From Brevibacillus laterosporus DSM 25 (GTDB taxonomy: Bacteria > Bacillota > Bacilli > Brevibacillales > Brevibacillaceae), in NCBI RefSeq assembly GCF_002706795.1, contig NZ_CP017705.1, positions 4,873,501 through 4,937,500 of the forward strand: a stretch of DNA of 64,000 nucleotides, given 5' to 3'. Shown one piece after another: positions 53,479-61,623 of this stretch (position 1 is its first letter; every line of letters starts with the position of its first letter). Under the pieces are notes generated by a model. It did not search any database and had not been told where the DNA came from. It saw nothing but the letters and a program-made list of their open reading frames with translations. A program made the translations under genes and the position numbers.

Positions 53479-53631
53479 ATGGAAGGCAGTCCTAGTAGTC
53501 AATATAAACAGCTGTATCAACATTCTGTAACAAGAGAGAAGCATATTTTCTATGCTCTTACATGTTTGCTATGCTCTTTTTTTCGCCCTCCTTTACCAAC
53601 ATCGTGGGTGTATTTAAGTATGCGTATGTGA
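53479..53631 (+). CDS. Possible leader peptide of mgtA (50 residues)
   Basis: ATG 53479 follows an AAAGGGGGG site. The product begins MEGSPSSQYKQLYQHSVTRE, contains a Cys-rich hydrophobic stretch (ALTCLLCSFF) and then RPPLPTSW. It ends 30 bases before a second terminator. Proline-rich leaders (MgtL) control mgtA in enterobacteria; a match in design, not in sequence. No known homologue. Confidence 0.5.
   Translation: MEGSPSSQYKQLYQHSVTREKHIFYALTCLLCSFFRPPLPTSWVYLSMRM
53533..53583 (+). promoter_or_regulatory. Alternative hairpins within the mgtA leader frame
   Basis: AGAGAAGCATA (53535-53545) can pair with TATGCTCTT at 53551 or with a second copy at 53570 that runs into a seven-base T-run (53577-53583). 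Two competing partners for the same arm are the mark of a switch. Confidence 0.45.
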
Positions 53632-53661
53632 CATGCGAGTGCATAGAAAAATAGTCAGCTC

Positions 53662-53689
53662 ACTCTCTCTTACAGGGAGAGTTTTTTTG
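53662..53689 (+). terminator. Second terminator upstream of mgtA
   Basis: Arms ACTCTCTC and GGGAGAGT (one G-T pair), loop TTACA, then a seven-base T-run, ending 36 bases before the mgtA ATG. Confidence 0.85.
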
Positions 53690-53724
53690 TGTCTATTTTT
53701 CACACTCGGGAGGTACTTACTAAC

Positions 53725-56328
53725 ATGAAACAAGCTAAACATCTCAATAATAAATCGTTGAACCACGACATTTCTTCTCGTCTAATTAAGGCATCGACTT
53801 CGAATATTGATAATCTTCTGCAATCGTTGAACACAACTGTGACGGGACTATCAGAATCCGAAGTCAATAAGAGATTAAATCAATACGGCCAAAACCAAAT
53901 TGCCCAAGAGAAACAGCCAGCATGGTATGTACAACTTCTTTCATGCTTCAAGAATCCGTTTATTCTGATTTTGCTTGGGTTAGATATATTCTCCTATTTT
54001 TCAGATGATATAGAAGCATCCGTCATCATTAGCACAATGGTTTCCATCAGTGTACTTATTACCTTTACTCAGGAGTTCCGTTCCAAACGAACCGCAGAAA
54101 AATTGAAAGCGATGGTCAAAACAACTGTAACCGTAACCCGTCTATCTATAAAGCAAGAAATCGACATGGAGAAGCTGGTACCTGGTGACATTATTCATCT
54201 GTCCGCCGGAGATCTTGTTCCAGCGGACGTTCGAATTCTCAATTCCAAAAATTTGTTTATTAGCGAATCGGCTCTCACTGGGGAAGCATTTCCCGTAGAA
54301 AAACAAGCTACTGCTGATCAATCTCTTCACGCCTTAGAGCTTTCCAATCTTTGTTATATGGGAACAAACGTGATAAGTGGAACTGCCACTGCCCTAGTGA
54401 TTTCAACCGGTTCTTCTACCTACTTCGGTTCCATGGCAAAAACATTGATAGATAAGCGTCCGTTGACAAGCTTTGATAAAGGCGTGAACAGTATCACCTT
54501 TGTCCTTATTCGCTTTATGTTGATTATGGTCCCCATCATTTTTTTCATAAACGGTTTTACAAAAGGTGATTGGATGGAAGCTTTTTTCTTTGGATTATCC
54601 GTCGCTGTTGGCTTAACACCAGAAATGCTTCCCGTTATTGTAACGGCTAATCTGGCCAAAGGTGCAATCAGCATGGCACGAAAACAGGTAGTTGTGAAAA
54701 AACTGAATGCTATCCAAAATTTTGGAGCTATGAATATTCTATGCACCGATAAGACTGGAACACTTACAGAAGATAAAATCGTTGTAGAAAAACATGTAGA
54801 TATTCTCGGAAATCCCAATGTGAACGTGTTGAGATATGCTTATTTGAACAGTTACCATCAAACAGGATTAAAAAACTTGTTAGATGTTGCGATCGTCGAG
54901 CATGCCCAACGAATGAACCTTCTGGAAGACGAGAAAAATGTTCAAAAAATAGATGAAATCCCCTTCGATTTTAATCGCCGCCGTATGTCAGTCGTACTAA
55001 AAAACAACGAAGAACATCTTCTCATTTGTAAGGGAGCTGTGGAAGAAATTCTGAGTAATTGTACTCTAGTATCTAGTAATGGACAGATCATGCCCCTCAC
55101 ATCGGAAATTGTGGAAAACATAAATAAAGTGGTACATGATTTAAATACGGATGGTCTGCGCGTCATCGCCGTTGCCATCAAGCCTTCTGATCCACGCGAA
55201 CATGTATACAGTGTCAAAGACGAAAGTGAAATGATCCTTGTAGGGTATATTGGATTCTTAGATCCACCAAAGGAAAGTGCCGCGAGTGCAATACAAAAAC
55301 TGCATGCAAACGGCGTCGATGTGAAAGTGCTTACAGGTGATAATGCAGTGGTTGCTCGTAAGGTTTGTACAGATTTAGGTTTACAGGTAGATCAGGTTAT
55401 CATTGGAGGAGAAATTGATGATGTAACGGATGAGATGTTAGCTGATCTAGCAGAAAAGACAACAGTCTTTGCCAAACTAAATCCGTTACAAAAGGCAAGA
55501 ATCGTACGCGTACTTCAAGACAAAGGACACACCGTGGGGTTTATGGGGGATGGAATCAATGATGCTGCATCTTTGCGTGAGGCAGATGTGGGAATTTCGG
55601 TTGATTCAGCAGTCGATATCGCAAAAGAATCAGCAGACATCATTTTGTTAGAGAAAAGCTTACTGGTATTAGAAGATGGAATTATGGAAGGACGTAGAAC
55701 GTTCGGAAACATCATTAAATATATCAAAATGACCGCCAGTTCTAATTTCGGTAACGTGTTTAGTGTTTTGGGTTCAAGCTTATTTCTACCTTTCCTTCCC
55801 ATGTTACCCATTCATTTATTAATTCAAAATTTGTTTTACGATATTTCACAGCTATCCATTCCTTGGGACAATATGGATAAAAAGTTTTTACAGACTCCAA
55901 GAAAATGGGATGCGAAATCGGTGGGGCGATTCATGATTTTCATTGGTCCAATTAGCTCGATCTTCGATTATGCCACCTATTTCGTCATGTATTATGTATT
56001 TGCAGCCAACACTATTGCTGATCAATCCTTATTCCAATCTGGCTGGTTTATCGAAGGATTATTGTCTCAGACTCTCATAGTGCATATGATTCGTACGGAA
56101 AAAATACCATTTATTCAAAGTAGAGCTAGTTTTCCGGTTTTACTTTTAACCAGTATTATTATAATAGCAGGAATCTATATTCCCTTCTCTGCATTTGGAG
56201 CAAGTGTTGGATTACAGCCGTTACCACTGGAATATTTCCCATGGCTAGTAGGGATACTACTTAGTTATGCACTTCTCACCCATTTCATAAAAAAATGGTA
56301 CATTCGTACCTTTGATGAATGGCTGTAA
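53725..56328 (+). CDS. mgtA: Magnesium-transporting P-type ATPase, MgtA type
   Basis: 867 residues from ATG 53725 (GGGAGG site); the GTG at 53689 lies in the terminator T-run. P-type IIIB features: TGEAFPVEK, the phosphorylated Asp in CTDKTGTLTE, the hinge GDGINDAASLREADVGIS and about ten helices. It moves Mg2+ into the cell. Expression should rise when Mg2+ falls, through the M-box and the second control point. Confidence 0.95.
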   Translation: MKQAKHLNNKSLNHDISSRLIKASTSNIDNLLQSLNTTVTGLSESEVNKRLNQYGQNQIAQEKQPAWYVQLLSCFKNPFILILLGLDIFSYFSDDIEASVIISTMVSISVLITFTQEFRSKRTAEKLKAMVKTTVTVTRLSIKQEIDMEKLVPGDIIHLSAGDLVPADVRILNSKNLFISESALTGEAFPVEKQATADQSLHALELSNLCYMGTNVISGTATALVISTGSSTYFGSMAKTLIDKRPLTSFDKGVNSITFVLIRFMLIMVPIIFFINGFTKGDWMEAFFFGLSVAVGLTPEMLPVIVTANLAKGAISMARKQVVVKKLNAIQNFGAMNILCTDKTGTLTEDKIVVEKHVDILGNPNVNVLRYAYLNSYHQTGLKNLLDVAIVEHAQRMNLLEDEKNVQKIDEIPFDFNRRRMSVVLKNNEEHLLICKGAVEEILSNCTLVSSNGQIMPLTSEIVENINKVVHDLNTDGLRVIAVAIKPSDPREHVYSVKDESEMILVGYIGFLDPPKESAASAIQKLHANGVDVKVLTGDNAVVARKVCTDLGLQVDQVIIGGEIDDVTDEMLADLAEKTTVFAKLNPLQKARIVRVLQDKGHTVGFMGDGINDAASLREADVGISVDSAVDIAKESADIILLEKSLLVLEDGIMEGRRTFGNIIKYIKMTASSNFGNVFSVLGSSLFLPFLPMLPIHLLIQNLFYDISQLSIPWDNMDKKFLQTPRKWDAKSVGRFMIFIGPISSIFDYATYFVMYYVFAANTIADQSLFQSGWFIEGLLSQTLIVHMIRTEKIPFIQSRASFPVLLLTSIIIIAGIYIPFSAFGASVGLQPLPLEYFPWLVGILLSYALLTHFIKKWYIRTFDEWL

Positions 56329-56370
56329 GCAAACCTACAAATTCAGAGGAAAGCTGTTTATGAAGAGTTC

Positions 56371-56400
56371 GGGTCCATATGTTCCATTCCATATGGACCC
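56371..56400 (+). other. Strong hairpin 3' of mgtA without T-run
   Basis: Perfect 11-base arms GGGTCCATATG and CATATGGACCC with an 8-base loop. The following sequence is AAAGGAGGTTTTAGC, so termination would be weak; it may protect the mRNA end. Confidence 0.5.
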
Positions 56401-56524
56401 AAAGGAGGTTTTAGCAAACTCGTAAATGATTTCCATGGATCACTCATTTGAAGAGCATCTGGTCTTGTCATCATTTGTTAACGGTAAACTACGTCAGCTG
56501 AGACAAATTACACCGTTGCTCCTC

Positions 56525-56899
56525 TTATGATTTTTGTCTGACTGCCAAAACCACAAACAACCAGCCTAATAAAAAACAGACACCACCGATCGGAGTGATT
56601 GCACCTAGCATTTTGACTCCTGTTACACATAAGAGATACAAGGAACCTGAGAAAATGAGAATACCAGCTAATAAAAAGGTACCAGCCCATTTCAACAAAG
56701 CAGATTCCCCTACTTGTTTTCCTAACAGCCCTACGAATAACAAGCCCAATGCATGGTACATTTGGTAGCGTACTCCGGTTTCAAAAGTGGCTAAACCTTT
56801 AGCATCTAGCATCTTTTCTAGTACATGAGCACCAAAAGCTCCCAAGGCTACACCTAACAATGCTAGTACGGCGCCCGCTGTTACGTAACGTTTTAGCAT
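56525..56899 (-). CDS. DUF423 membrane protein (YwdK-like)
   Basis: 124 residues, four helices. The family start ALLGVALGAFGAHVLEKML and QMYHALGLLFVGLLG are present. Function unknown. ATG 56899, with a GGGGGA site. Confidence 0.9.
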   Translation of the reverse strand: MLKRYVTAGAVLALLGVALGAFGAHVLEKMLDAKGLATFETGVRYQMYHALGLLFVGLLGKQVGESALLKWAGTFLLAGILIFSGSLYLLCVTGVKMLGAITPIGGVCFLLGWLFVVLAVRQKS

Positions 56900-57257
56900 A
56901 AAATCCCCCTAATTTTTCTCTACTCTCTTATCATTTTTTGTCAAAAACACGTATGAGCCTATCATAGCATGTATTCCCATTTGGAAAAAACAGAAGTGAC
57001 CCATAACCCATGGAGAAACCGTGACGTAAAATATATCCTATTACCCATTGGTTTTTATACACCTAAGCAGTTATCTTTACAACTATATATGGGGGGTGTT
57101 CAAATGAGAATCTCCTCAGAGCATCACTTAAAGCGGGAAAATAAGGATTAACCTCTCATGGCTAAAGTCACGAGTGTTGTTTGTTTAAATCTCCCAAAAA
57201 ATACAGCTACACGAAGCCCTGTATTAATTGCAAGGCTTTTTAGATTTTCATTTTTGA
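56900..57257. other. Gene-poor stretch with a 15-codon frame and weak hairpin
   Basis: A short frame MRISSEHHLKRENKD (57104-57151) has a GGGGGG site seven bases upstream, and a weak hairpin AAGCC/GGCTT with TTTTT follows at 57214-57241. This could be an orphan attenuator or chance; no gene follows directly. Nothing else was recognised. Confidence 0.3.
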
Positions 57258-57313
57258 GAGCATGTAGTAAGAGTAGTATTTATTTATTTATTATCTACTC
57301 TCACTACATGCTC
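57258..57313. repeat. Nineteen-base inverted repeat with AT-only loop
   Basis: Arms 57258-57276 (GAGCATGTAGTAAGAGTAG) and 57295-57313 pair with a single mismatch across an 18-base loop made only of A and T. No T-run follows on either strand. Position is just after the 3' end of the decayed gene at 57323. Confidence 0.75.
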
Positions 57314-57322
57314 AACTTGCAT

Positions 57323-57778
57323 TCAACAGAAATCCTTATCGTTCTTTAGCTTAATCTGTTGAGACGTAGTATCAAGCTTTTCTATCCATCCTGGCGCTGT
57401 TTCGATTACTCCCCTATCCCCTTTTGTAGCTTTCCAAGGTAGTCTCTGTTTAAAAATCGATTGTGTCATGTCTTCCCATACCGGTGATCCATCGGTAGCA
57501 TTGTTGCTTACCTCTACCAGTAGTCTCGCTGAAGTAGCCCAGCCTCAGCAATGCCTGCCTTTTCTCTACCAAAAATAGATGTACACTCTGATTCATGATA
57601 TTTAATATAGTTTTTAAGGACGAATTGTAGAGTTTCTTGCCCAAAGTTTAAACTGAAGAATTCCGAAAGACAGTCCTTGTCTATCAAAATTACCAGTCAC
57701 AGTAGAAAATCCATCTATCACCTTATTCTCCAAACGGAGAGCCATCCTACCGCCAATATTCCGCCATGTAGCTGTAGC
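57323..57778 (-). pseudogene. Decayed gene for a peptidoglycan/chitosan-hydrolase-like protein
   Basis: Minus strand in three frames: GNFDRQGLSFGILQ, then NFGQETLQFVLKNYIKY, then PVWEDMTQSIFKQRLPWK up to NDKDFC-stop (57323-57325). The run NFDRQGLSFGILQ-NFGQ resembles a glycosidase/lysozyme-like signature (NFDGQGLSFGILQWNFGQ). At least two frameshifts and an internal TAG make it inactive. Confidence 0.55.
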
Positions 57779-57914
57779 TTAAAAATAAAAGTTTGGTCAA
57801 AATTCTGTATTGATGATGCTAAATTTTTTGTTCTTATTGTACTATAGAGACAGTTTAATTGATTAAGGAAACGTGATGTTTAATTAAAATTAACATAAAT
57901 TGGAGGAACTAAAA

Positions 57915-58241
57915 TTGAGTGGAATTGCAAAAACTCCTCATCCCCCCTACTATGCGGTGATATTTGCTTCGCAACGAACTGAGGGCGACAGAGGTTATGG
58001 AAAAATGGCTGAAAAAATGGTAGAGCTAGCGTCTAAACAGAAAGGATTTTTAGGTGTAGAAAGTGCCCGTGATGAAGGTCTGGGAATAACTGTTTCATAC
58101 TGGGAATCTTTAGATGCGATAAAGAATTGGAAGGAACATTCAGCACATCAAGTTGCACAGGATAGAGGTAAAAATGAATGGTACAAAAACTTTGCACTAA
58201 GAATATGTAAAGTAGAAAGAGATAATATTTTTGGAATCTGA
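57915..58241 (+). CDS. ABM-domain (antibiotic biosynthesis monooxygenase-like) protein
   Basis: 108 residues from TTG 57915, preceded by GGAGG; the longer TTG at 57900 overlaps that site. Pattern YYAVIFASQRTEGDRGYG, LASKQKGFLGVESARDEG and VSYWESLDAIKNWKEHSAH matches the small ABM dimeric ferredoxin-like fold. Function unknown; family members range from quinol oxygenases to heme-degrading enzymes. Confidence 0.85.
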   Translation: MSGIAKTPHPPYYAVIFASQRTEGDRGYGKMAEKMVELASKQKGFLGVESARDEGLGITVSYWESLDAIKNWKEHSAHQVAQDRGKNEWYKNFALRICKVERDNIFGI

Positions 58242-58364
58242 TATTTGTAGACTTTCTTTATGCCTGTTTCCCATAAACACAACTAAGAATAGTATTCGAC
58301 TTTCCACGTTTTCTTTATAAGTTTTAGATTTGCTCTATTTAAAATTACAAAAAGAGGTGAAAAT

Positions 58365-58724
58365 ATTAAAAAAATAGGAATTAGCATCTTAATAGTCTGT
58401 TTATACTGTTTTCCATTTGTCTATTTTTCGATGCACCAAGACTTTGCTAAACGCTCAATGCTTGGCTATTTAATAATGATTGTAGCGACTTCGCTTCTTG
58501 CTTTCTTCTCCAAATTCTTTAGTAACTCAATTCCTCTAATTATTGGCAATCTAGTATCTGAAATAATTTCATATTATTTCATCAGCAAGATGATGGGAAA
58601 CGAACAATGGGGTGGCTATTTTAAGCCACTAGCTCCATATCAAATATTCATGTTGGTCAGTTTTTTGAATTTGATTCCTCAGTTCCTCGCTTTAAAGTTA
58701 ACATATAGATATAAAAATAGATAA
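58365..58724 (+). CDS. Small membrane protein, possible ATT start
   Basis: The frame is open from 58353; the first ATG (58431) has no ribosome site, but ATT at 58365 follows AGAGGTGAA by a normal distance and adds KKIGISILIVCLYCFPFVYF, a complete first helix. The whole then has three or four helices in 119 residues. ATT starts are rare in bacteria (known in infC). Unrecognised family. Confidence 0.6.
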   Translation: MKKIGISILIVCLYCFPFVYFSMHQDFAKRSMLGYLIMIVATSLLAFFSKFFSNSIPLIIGNLVSEIISYYFISKMMGNEQWGGYFKPLAPYQIFMLVSFLNLIPQFLALKLTYRYKNR

Positions 58725-58866
58725 AGATAAAGATTAATTTATTGAAGAGAGTAACTTCTTTGAATTAGAAGTTCTCATTTCGTTAAACATATCAACAATA
58801 TTCTTTAACATGGCCTTATAAAAGAAGATTCAATTACATACAGAAAGAGCATGAATTGATCAATCT

Positions 58867-59019
58867 TTATTCAAAACATGCTCTTAGTTGCTGTTGTATA
58901 TACGGATCGTCCTCTTTTCCTCCACTTGTAAGCCAATCACCTACACGTTGATTAATGTCTTTTAATACAGCTAGTGGGAGTTGTCCTGCGATTTTATTTA
59001 TTTGCTCCAAATAAGTCAT
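58867..59019 (-). CDS. DUF6877-like small protein
   Basis: 50 residues from ATG 59019 with a GGAGAAGG site (an upstream ATG at 59031 has none). Reads TYLEQINKIAGQLPLAVLKD, then QRVGDWLTSGG and DDPYIQQQ. This pattern (LP, VLKDIN-R-GDW-SGG, DPYI) matches the small phage-and-Bacillota family DUF6877 from memory. Function unknown. Confidence 0.65.
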   Translation of the reverse strand: MTYLEQINKIAGQLPLAVLKDINQRVGDWLTSGGKEDDPYIQQQLRACFE

Positions 59020-59102
59020 TGCCTTCTCCATTACCGTATTGTTACATACATTAGGTCAATTTGTATGTTATAATTTCCTAAAAAAGGAACTTGGTGAGTC
59101 TA

Positions 59103-59348
59103 ATGAAAAAGAACCCTCTTTGGTTTAACGTTATTTCAATAATAACCATTGTAATTACAATAGCTTCCCTTATAACAGATGCTCCTTTCTTAAGAATATT
59201 TACTATGCTGGGCTTAGCTGTTATCATGGCTTCTTTAGGGTCATTTGAGTTGAACAAAAACCGTACGATGTCTTTTTTGTTTTTTTGTGTTTCCGCATTA
59301 CAAGTTTTCGTATTGATTGATTGGATTTACGTTTTAGTAGAAAAATAA
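59103..59348 (+). CDS. Small membrane protein, two to three helices
   Basis: 81 residues from ATG 59103 (a GTG at 59091 is alternative). Hydrophobic segments at residues 5-25, 27-45 and 55-78. Two charged loops and a C-terminal Glu-Lys. No known family. Confidence 0.65.
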   Translation: MKKNPLWFNVISIITIVITIASLITDAPFLRIFTMLGLAVIMASLGSFELNKNRTMSFLFFCVSALQVFVLIDWIYVLVEK

Positions 59349-59485
59349 CTATTAAGTAAAATCAGCTTTTACCCCCTCCTTATCTCCCCACAACATTATG
59401 TTACCTTTCTTTATTTTCAAAAAGGATAACTCATGATAAAATATTTCAATATTTGTAATACATTACTTTTGTAAAGAGGGATAAC

Positions 59486-60286
59486 ATGTCGCTTAAGAAA
59501 AAATTACTTTCTATAAAATCGAATGACTTTGAAGCACCGCCTAATGCTTTTGAGTTAGCCTTGGAAATGACCTCAAGTATTGGTTCACCAGATCCCCAGT
59601 TGCGCGACGAGTTAATCTATTCAGTGTTTTCAAAATGGATCTTGGATGGCGTGCTTTCTCCAAAAGAAATGAGCAAACTACTTACCATCATTCTGAACGA
59701 TCAGCACTTGTTTTACCGTATTGGCGAAACTGGTACTGATTCGGTGTTCACACGTTCTTTTTCCGTATTATTAATCCCGTTAATCCTGATCGCACATAAA
59801 AACAATCCTTTTCTGAAAGGAGAAGAAATTCTTCAGATAAAAGAAAATCTGTTTAACTACATAGCACAGGAAATAGATCTTCGTGGGTATGTCGCCGGAA
59901 AAGGCTGGGCCCACGCAACGGCTCATGCTGCAGATGCTCTCGATGATTTAGCGCAATGCCTAGAGATTGAAAAAGCTGATCTTCAAAAAATTCTTGATGT
60001 TGTACGAGTAAAAATCACAGTCACACAAACGACTTATTTACATGAAGAAGATGAACGAATGGTAACAGCAGTTTTATCTGTGTTGAAGCGAGATGTTTTT
60101 ACAAACAATGAAATCGATCTGTGGATCAAAAGTTTTTTCGATCAGCTCGATGATGATTTTTCGATAGGTTCTTATGCACAGAAGATCAATGTAAAAAATT
60201 TTTTTCGGAGTCTCTACTATCGCCTGCATGAGCAAGGTAAGTACCCTACAATAATCCAAACTCTTTTTAATTTGAGTAAATATTGA
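59486..60286 (+). CDS. DUF2785-family protein
   Basis: 266 residues, all-helical. Family patterns LRDELIYSVFSKWI, RIGETGTDSVFTRSFSVLLIPLILIAH and GYVAGKGWAHATAHAADALDDLAQ. Function unknown. GAGGGATAAC site before ATG. Confidence 0.88.
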   Translation: MSLKKKLLSIKSNDFEAPPNAFELALEMTSSIGSPDPQLRDELIYSVFSKWILDGVLSPKEMSKLLTIILNDQHLFYRIGETGTDSVFTRSFSVLLIPLILIAHKNNPFLKGEEILQIKENLFNYIAQEIDLRGYVAGKGWAHATAHAADALDDLAQCLEIEKADLQKILDVVRVKITVTQTTYLHEEDERMVTAVLSVLKRDVFTNNEIDLWIKSFFDQLDDDFSIGSYAQKINVKNFFRSLYYRLHEQGKYPTIIQTLFNLSKY

Positions 60287-60576
60287 TAGATAATTCTGAT
60301 TTTTACAGTAGTTCTGTACGAGATGGTGGGCAAGTGTTTCCACCTGTTGAATTGATAAGTTTTGTTTCATCGTTAATCTCGATCCATGATGTACTCAGAA
60401 GGAAATCCCTGTGCGGCGAACAGTTAAACAGGAAAACGATATTTCATAAGCCTTGGTCCTATTCATCAAAAATGAATACTAATAATAGGCTTACTTGGGC
60501 CATGTTTAATGGTTTCGTATCAGCTTGATTTTATGATGAAAACATCTTCAACTCCAAAAATAATTAGCTTATGTTT
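60287..60576. other. Intergenic stretch, possible remnant
   Basis: About 290 bases. A plus-strand frame ends FHKPWSYSSKMNTNNRLTWA but has no start; it looks protein-like, origin unknown. No other feature seen. Confidence 0.3.
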
Positions 60577-60604
60577 ACTTTCTATATATGATAATATAGA
60601 AAGT
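60577..60604. promoter_or_regulatory. Ten-base palindrome upstream of the MBL gene
   Basis: Perfect arms ACTTTCTATA and TATAGAAAGT with an 8-base spacer, 32 bases before the ATG. No T-run follows, so it is more likely an operator than a terminator. Confidence 0.5.
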
Positions 60605-60635
60605 ATTAAAAATACTGCTATTTAGGAGGCTACAT

Positions 60636-61460
60636 ATGTTACATTTCATCTGCACTACCTGCGGAGTTCAATATCCAAAAAGCAAGGAAGCTCCCCCTTT
60701 TTGCCTGATCTGTAAGGAAGAAAGACAATTCGTGAACCCTATTGGACAAGCCTGGACAACACTAGAAGAGCTACAGCAACATGCAGACTATACGAATGAA
60801 ATTGTACAAAAAGAAGACGGATTATTCAGTATTACAACGAAACCCAAATTTGCTATAGGACAAAATGCGTACCTCCTACAGAGTAATGGTTTTCAGCTTT
60901 TGTGGGATTGTATAACCTTTTTGGATCAATCAACCATTGAGGAAATAGAGAAGCTAGGTGGAATCCAAGCAATCGCCCTTTCCCATCCACATTATTACTC
61001 CACTCAAGTGGAATGGGCTGAAATCTTTAACGCCCCTATCTATGTTCATGAAGATGATAAAGAATGGATTACTCGTCCCAGTGAACATATCGTGTATTGG
61101 TCAGGAGAATCTCATTCCTTGACGGATCAATTGACTATTCATCGTTTAGGAGGACATTTTAAAGGCGGGTCTGTCTTGCATTGGAAGGATGGAAATAACG
61201 GAAAAGGTGTCCTTTTAACAGGAGATATCATTCAAGTGGTGGCAGACAATTCTTGGGTAAGCTTTATGTACAGCTATCCCAATTTGATTCCATTACCTGC
61301 TAATAAAGTAAGAGCAATGGCCGATAAAGTAAAGGATTTGCCATTTAATCGTCTATATAACGCGTTTCATGGAATCGTAGCTGAGCATGCTAATGAATCC
61401 GTGCAAAATTCTGCTGAACGATATATCAAGGCGTTAGAAGGACAGTTGTTTCAAACATGA
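60636..61460 (+). CDS. Zinc-ribbon plus metallo-beta-lactamase-fold protein
   Basis: 274 residues. A rubredoxin-like CTTCGVQY...CLICK finger opens the protein. The MBL domain has SHPHYY where the family motif is HxHxDH, lacking the Asp-His half, then HRLGGHFKGGS, LTGDIIQV and a late His (AFHGIV). The enzyme may bind one metal only or have lost activity. TAGGAGG site before ATG. Confidence 0.85.
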   Translation: MLHFICTTCGVQYPKSKEAPPFCLICKEERQFVNPIGQAWTTLEELQQHADYTNEIVQKEDGLFSITTKPKFAIGQNAYLLQSNGFQLLWDCITFLDQSTIEEIEKLGGIQAIALSHPHYYSTQVEWAEIFNAPIYVHEDDKEWITRPSEHIVYWSGESHSLTDQLTIHRLGGHFKGGSVLHWKDGNNGKGVLLTGDIIQVVADNSWVSFMYSYPNLIPLPANKVRAMADKVKDLPFNRLYNAFHGIVAEHANESVQNSAERYIKALEGQLFQT

Positions 61461-61487
61461 GTAGTCAACATAGTAGATTTCAAAAGT

Positions 61488-61522
61488 AAACAAGGCTGGT
61501 TGGGATGCCAGCCTTGTTTGCT
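61488..61522. terminator. Bidirectional terminator between MBL and YhdH-like genes
   Basis: Nine-base arms CAAGGCTGG and CCAGCCTTG, with T-rich sequence on both strands. Confidence 0.85.
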
Positions 61523-61623
61523 TTGTTTCTTATTAAAATAAAGTAATATCAGATTGTCGTAGATGACACCTAGTGTTTTGATGCTATTTATTCCTCAGAT
61601 TTTCGTTTCAATTTAGATTTCAA

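Noticed and set aside
60074-60370. A 98-codon minus-strand frame over the end of the DUF2785 gene
   Set aside because: It is mostly the complement of a well-supported coding region and has no ribosome site.
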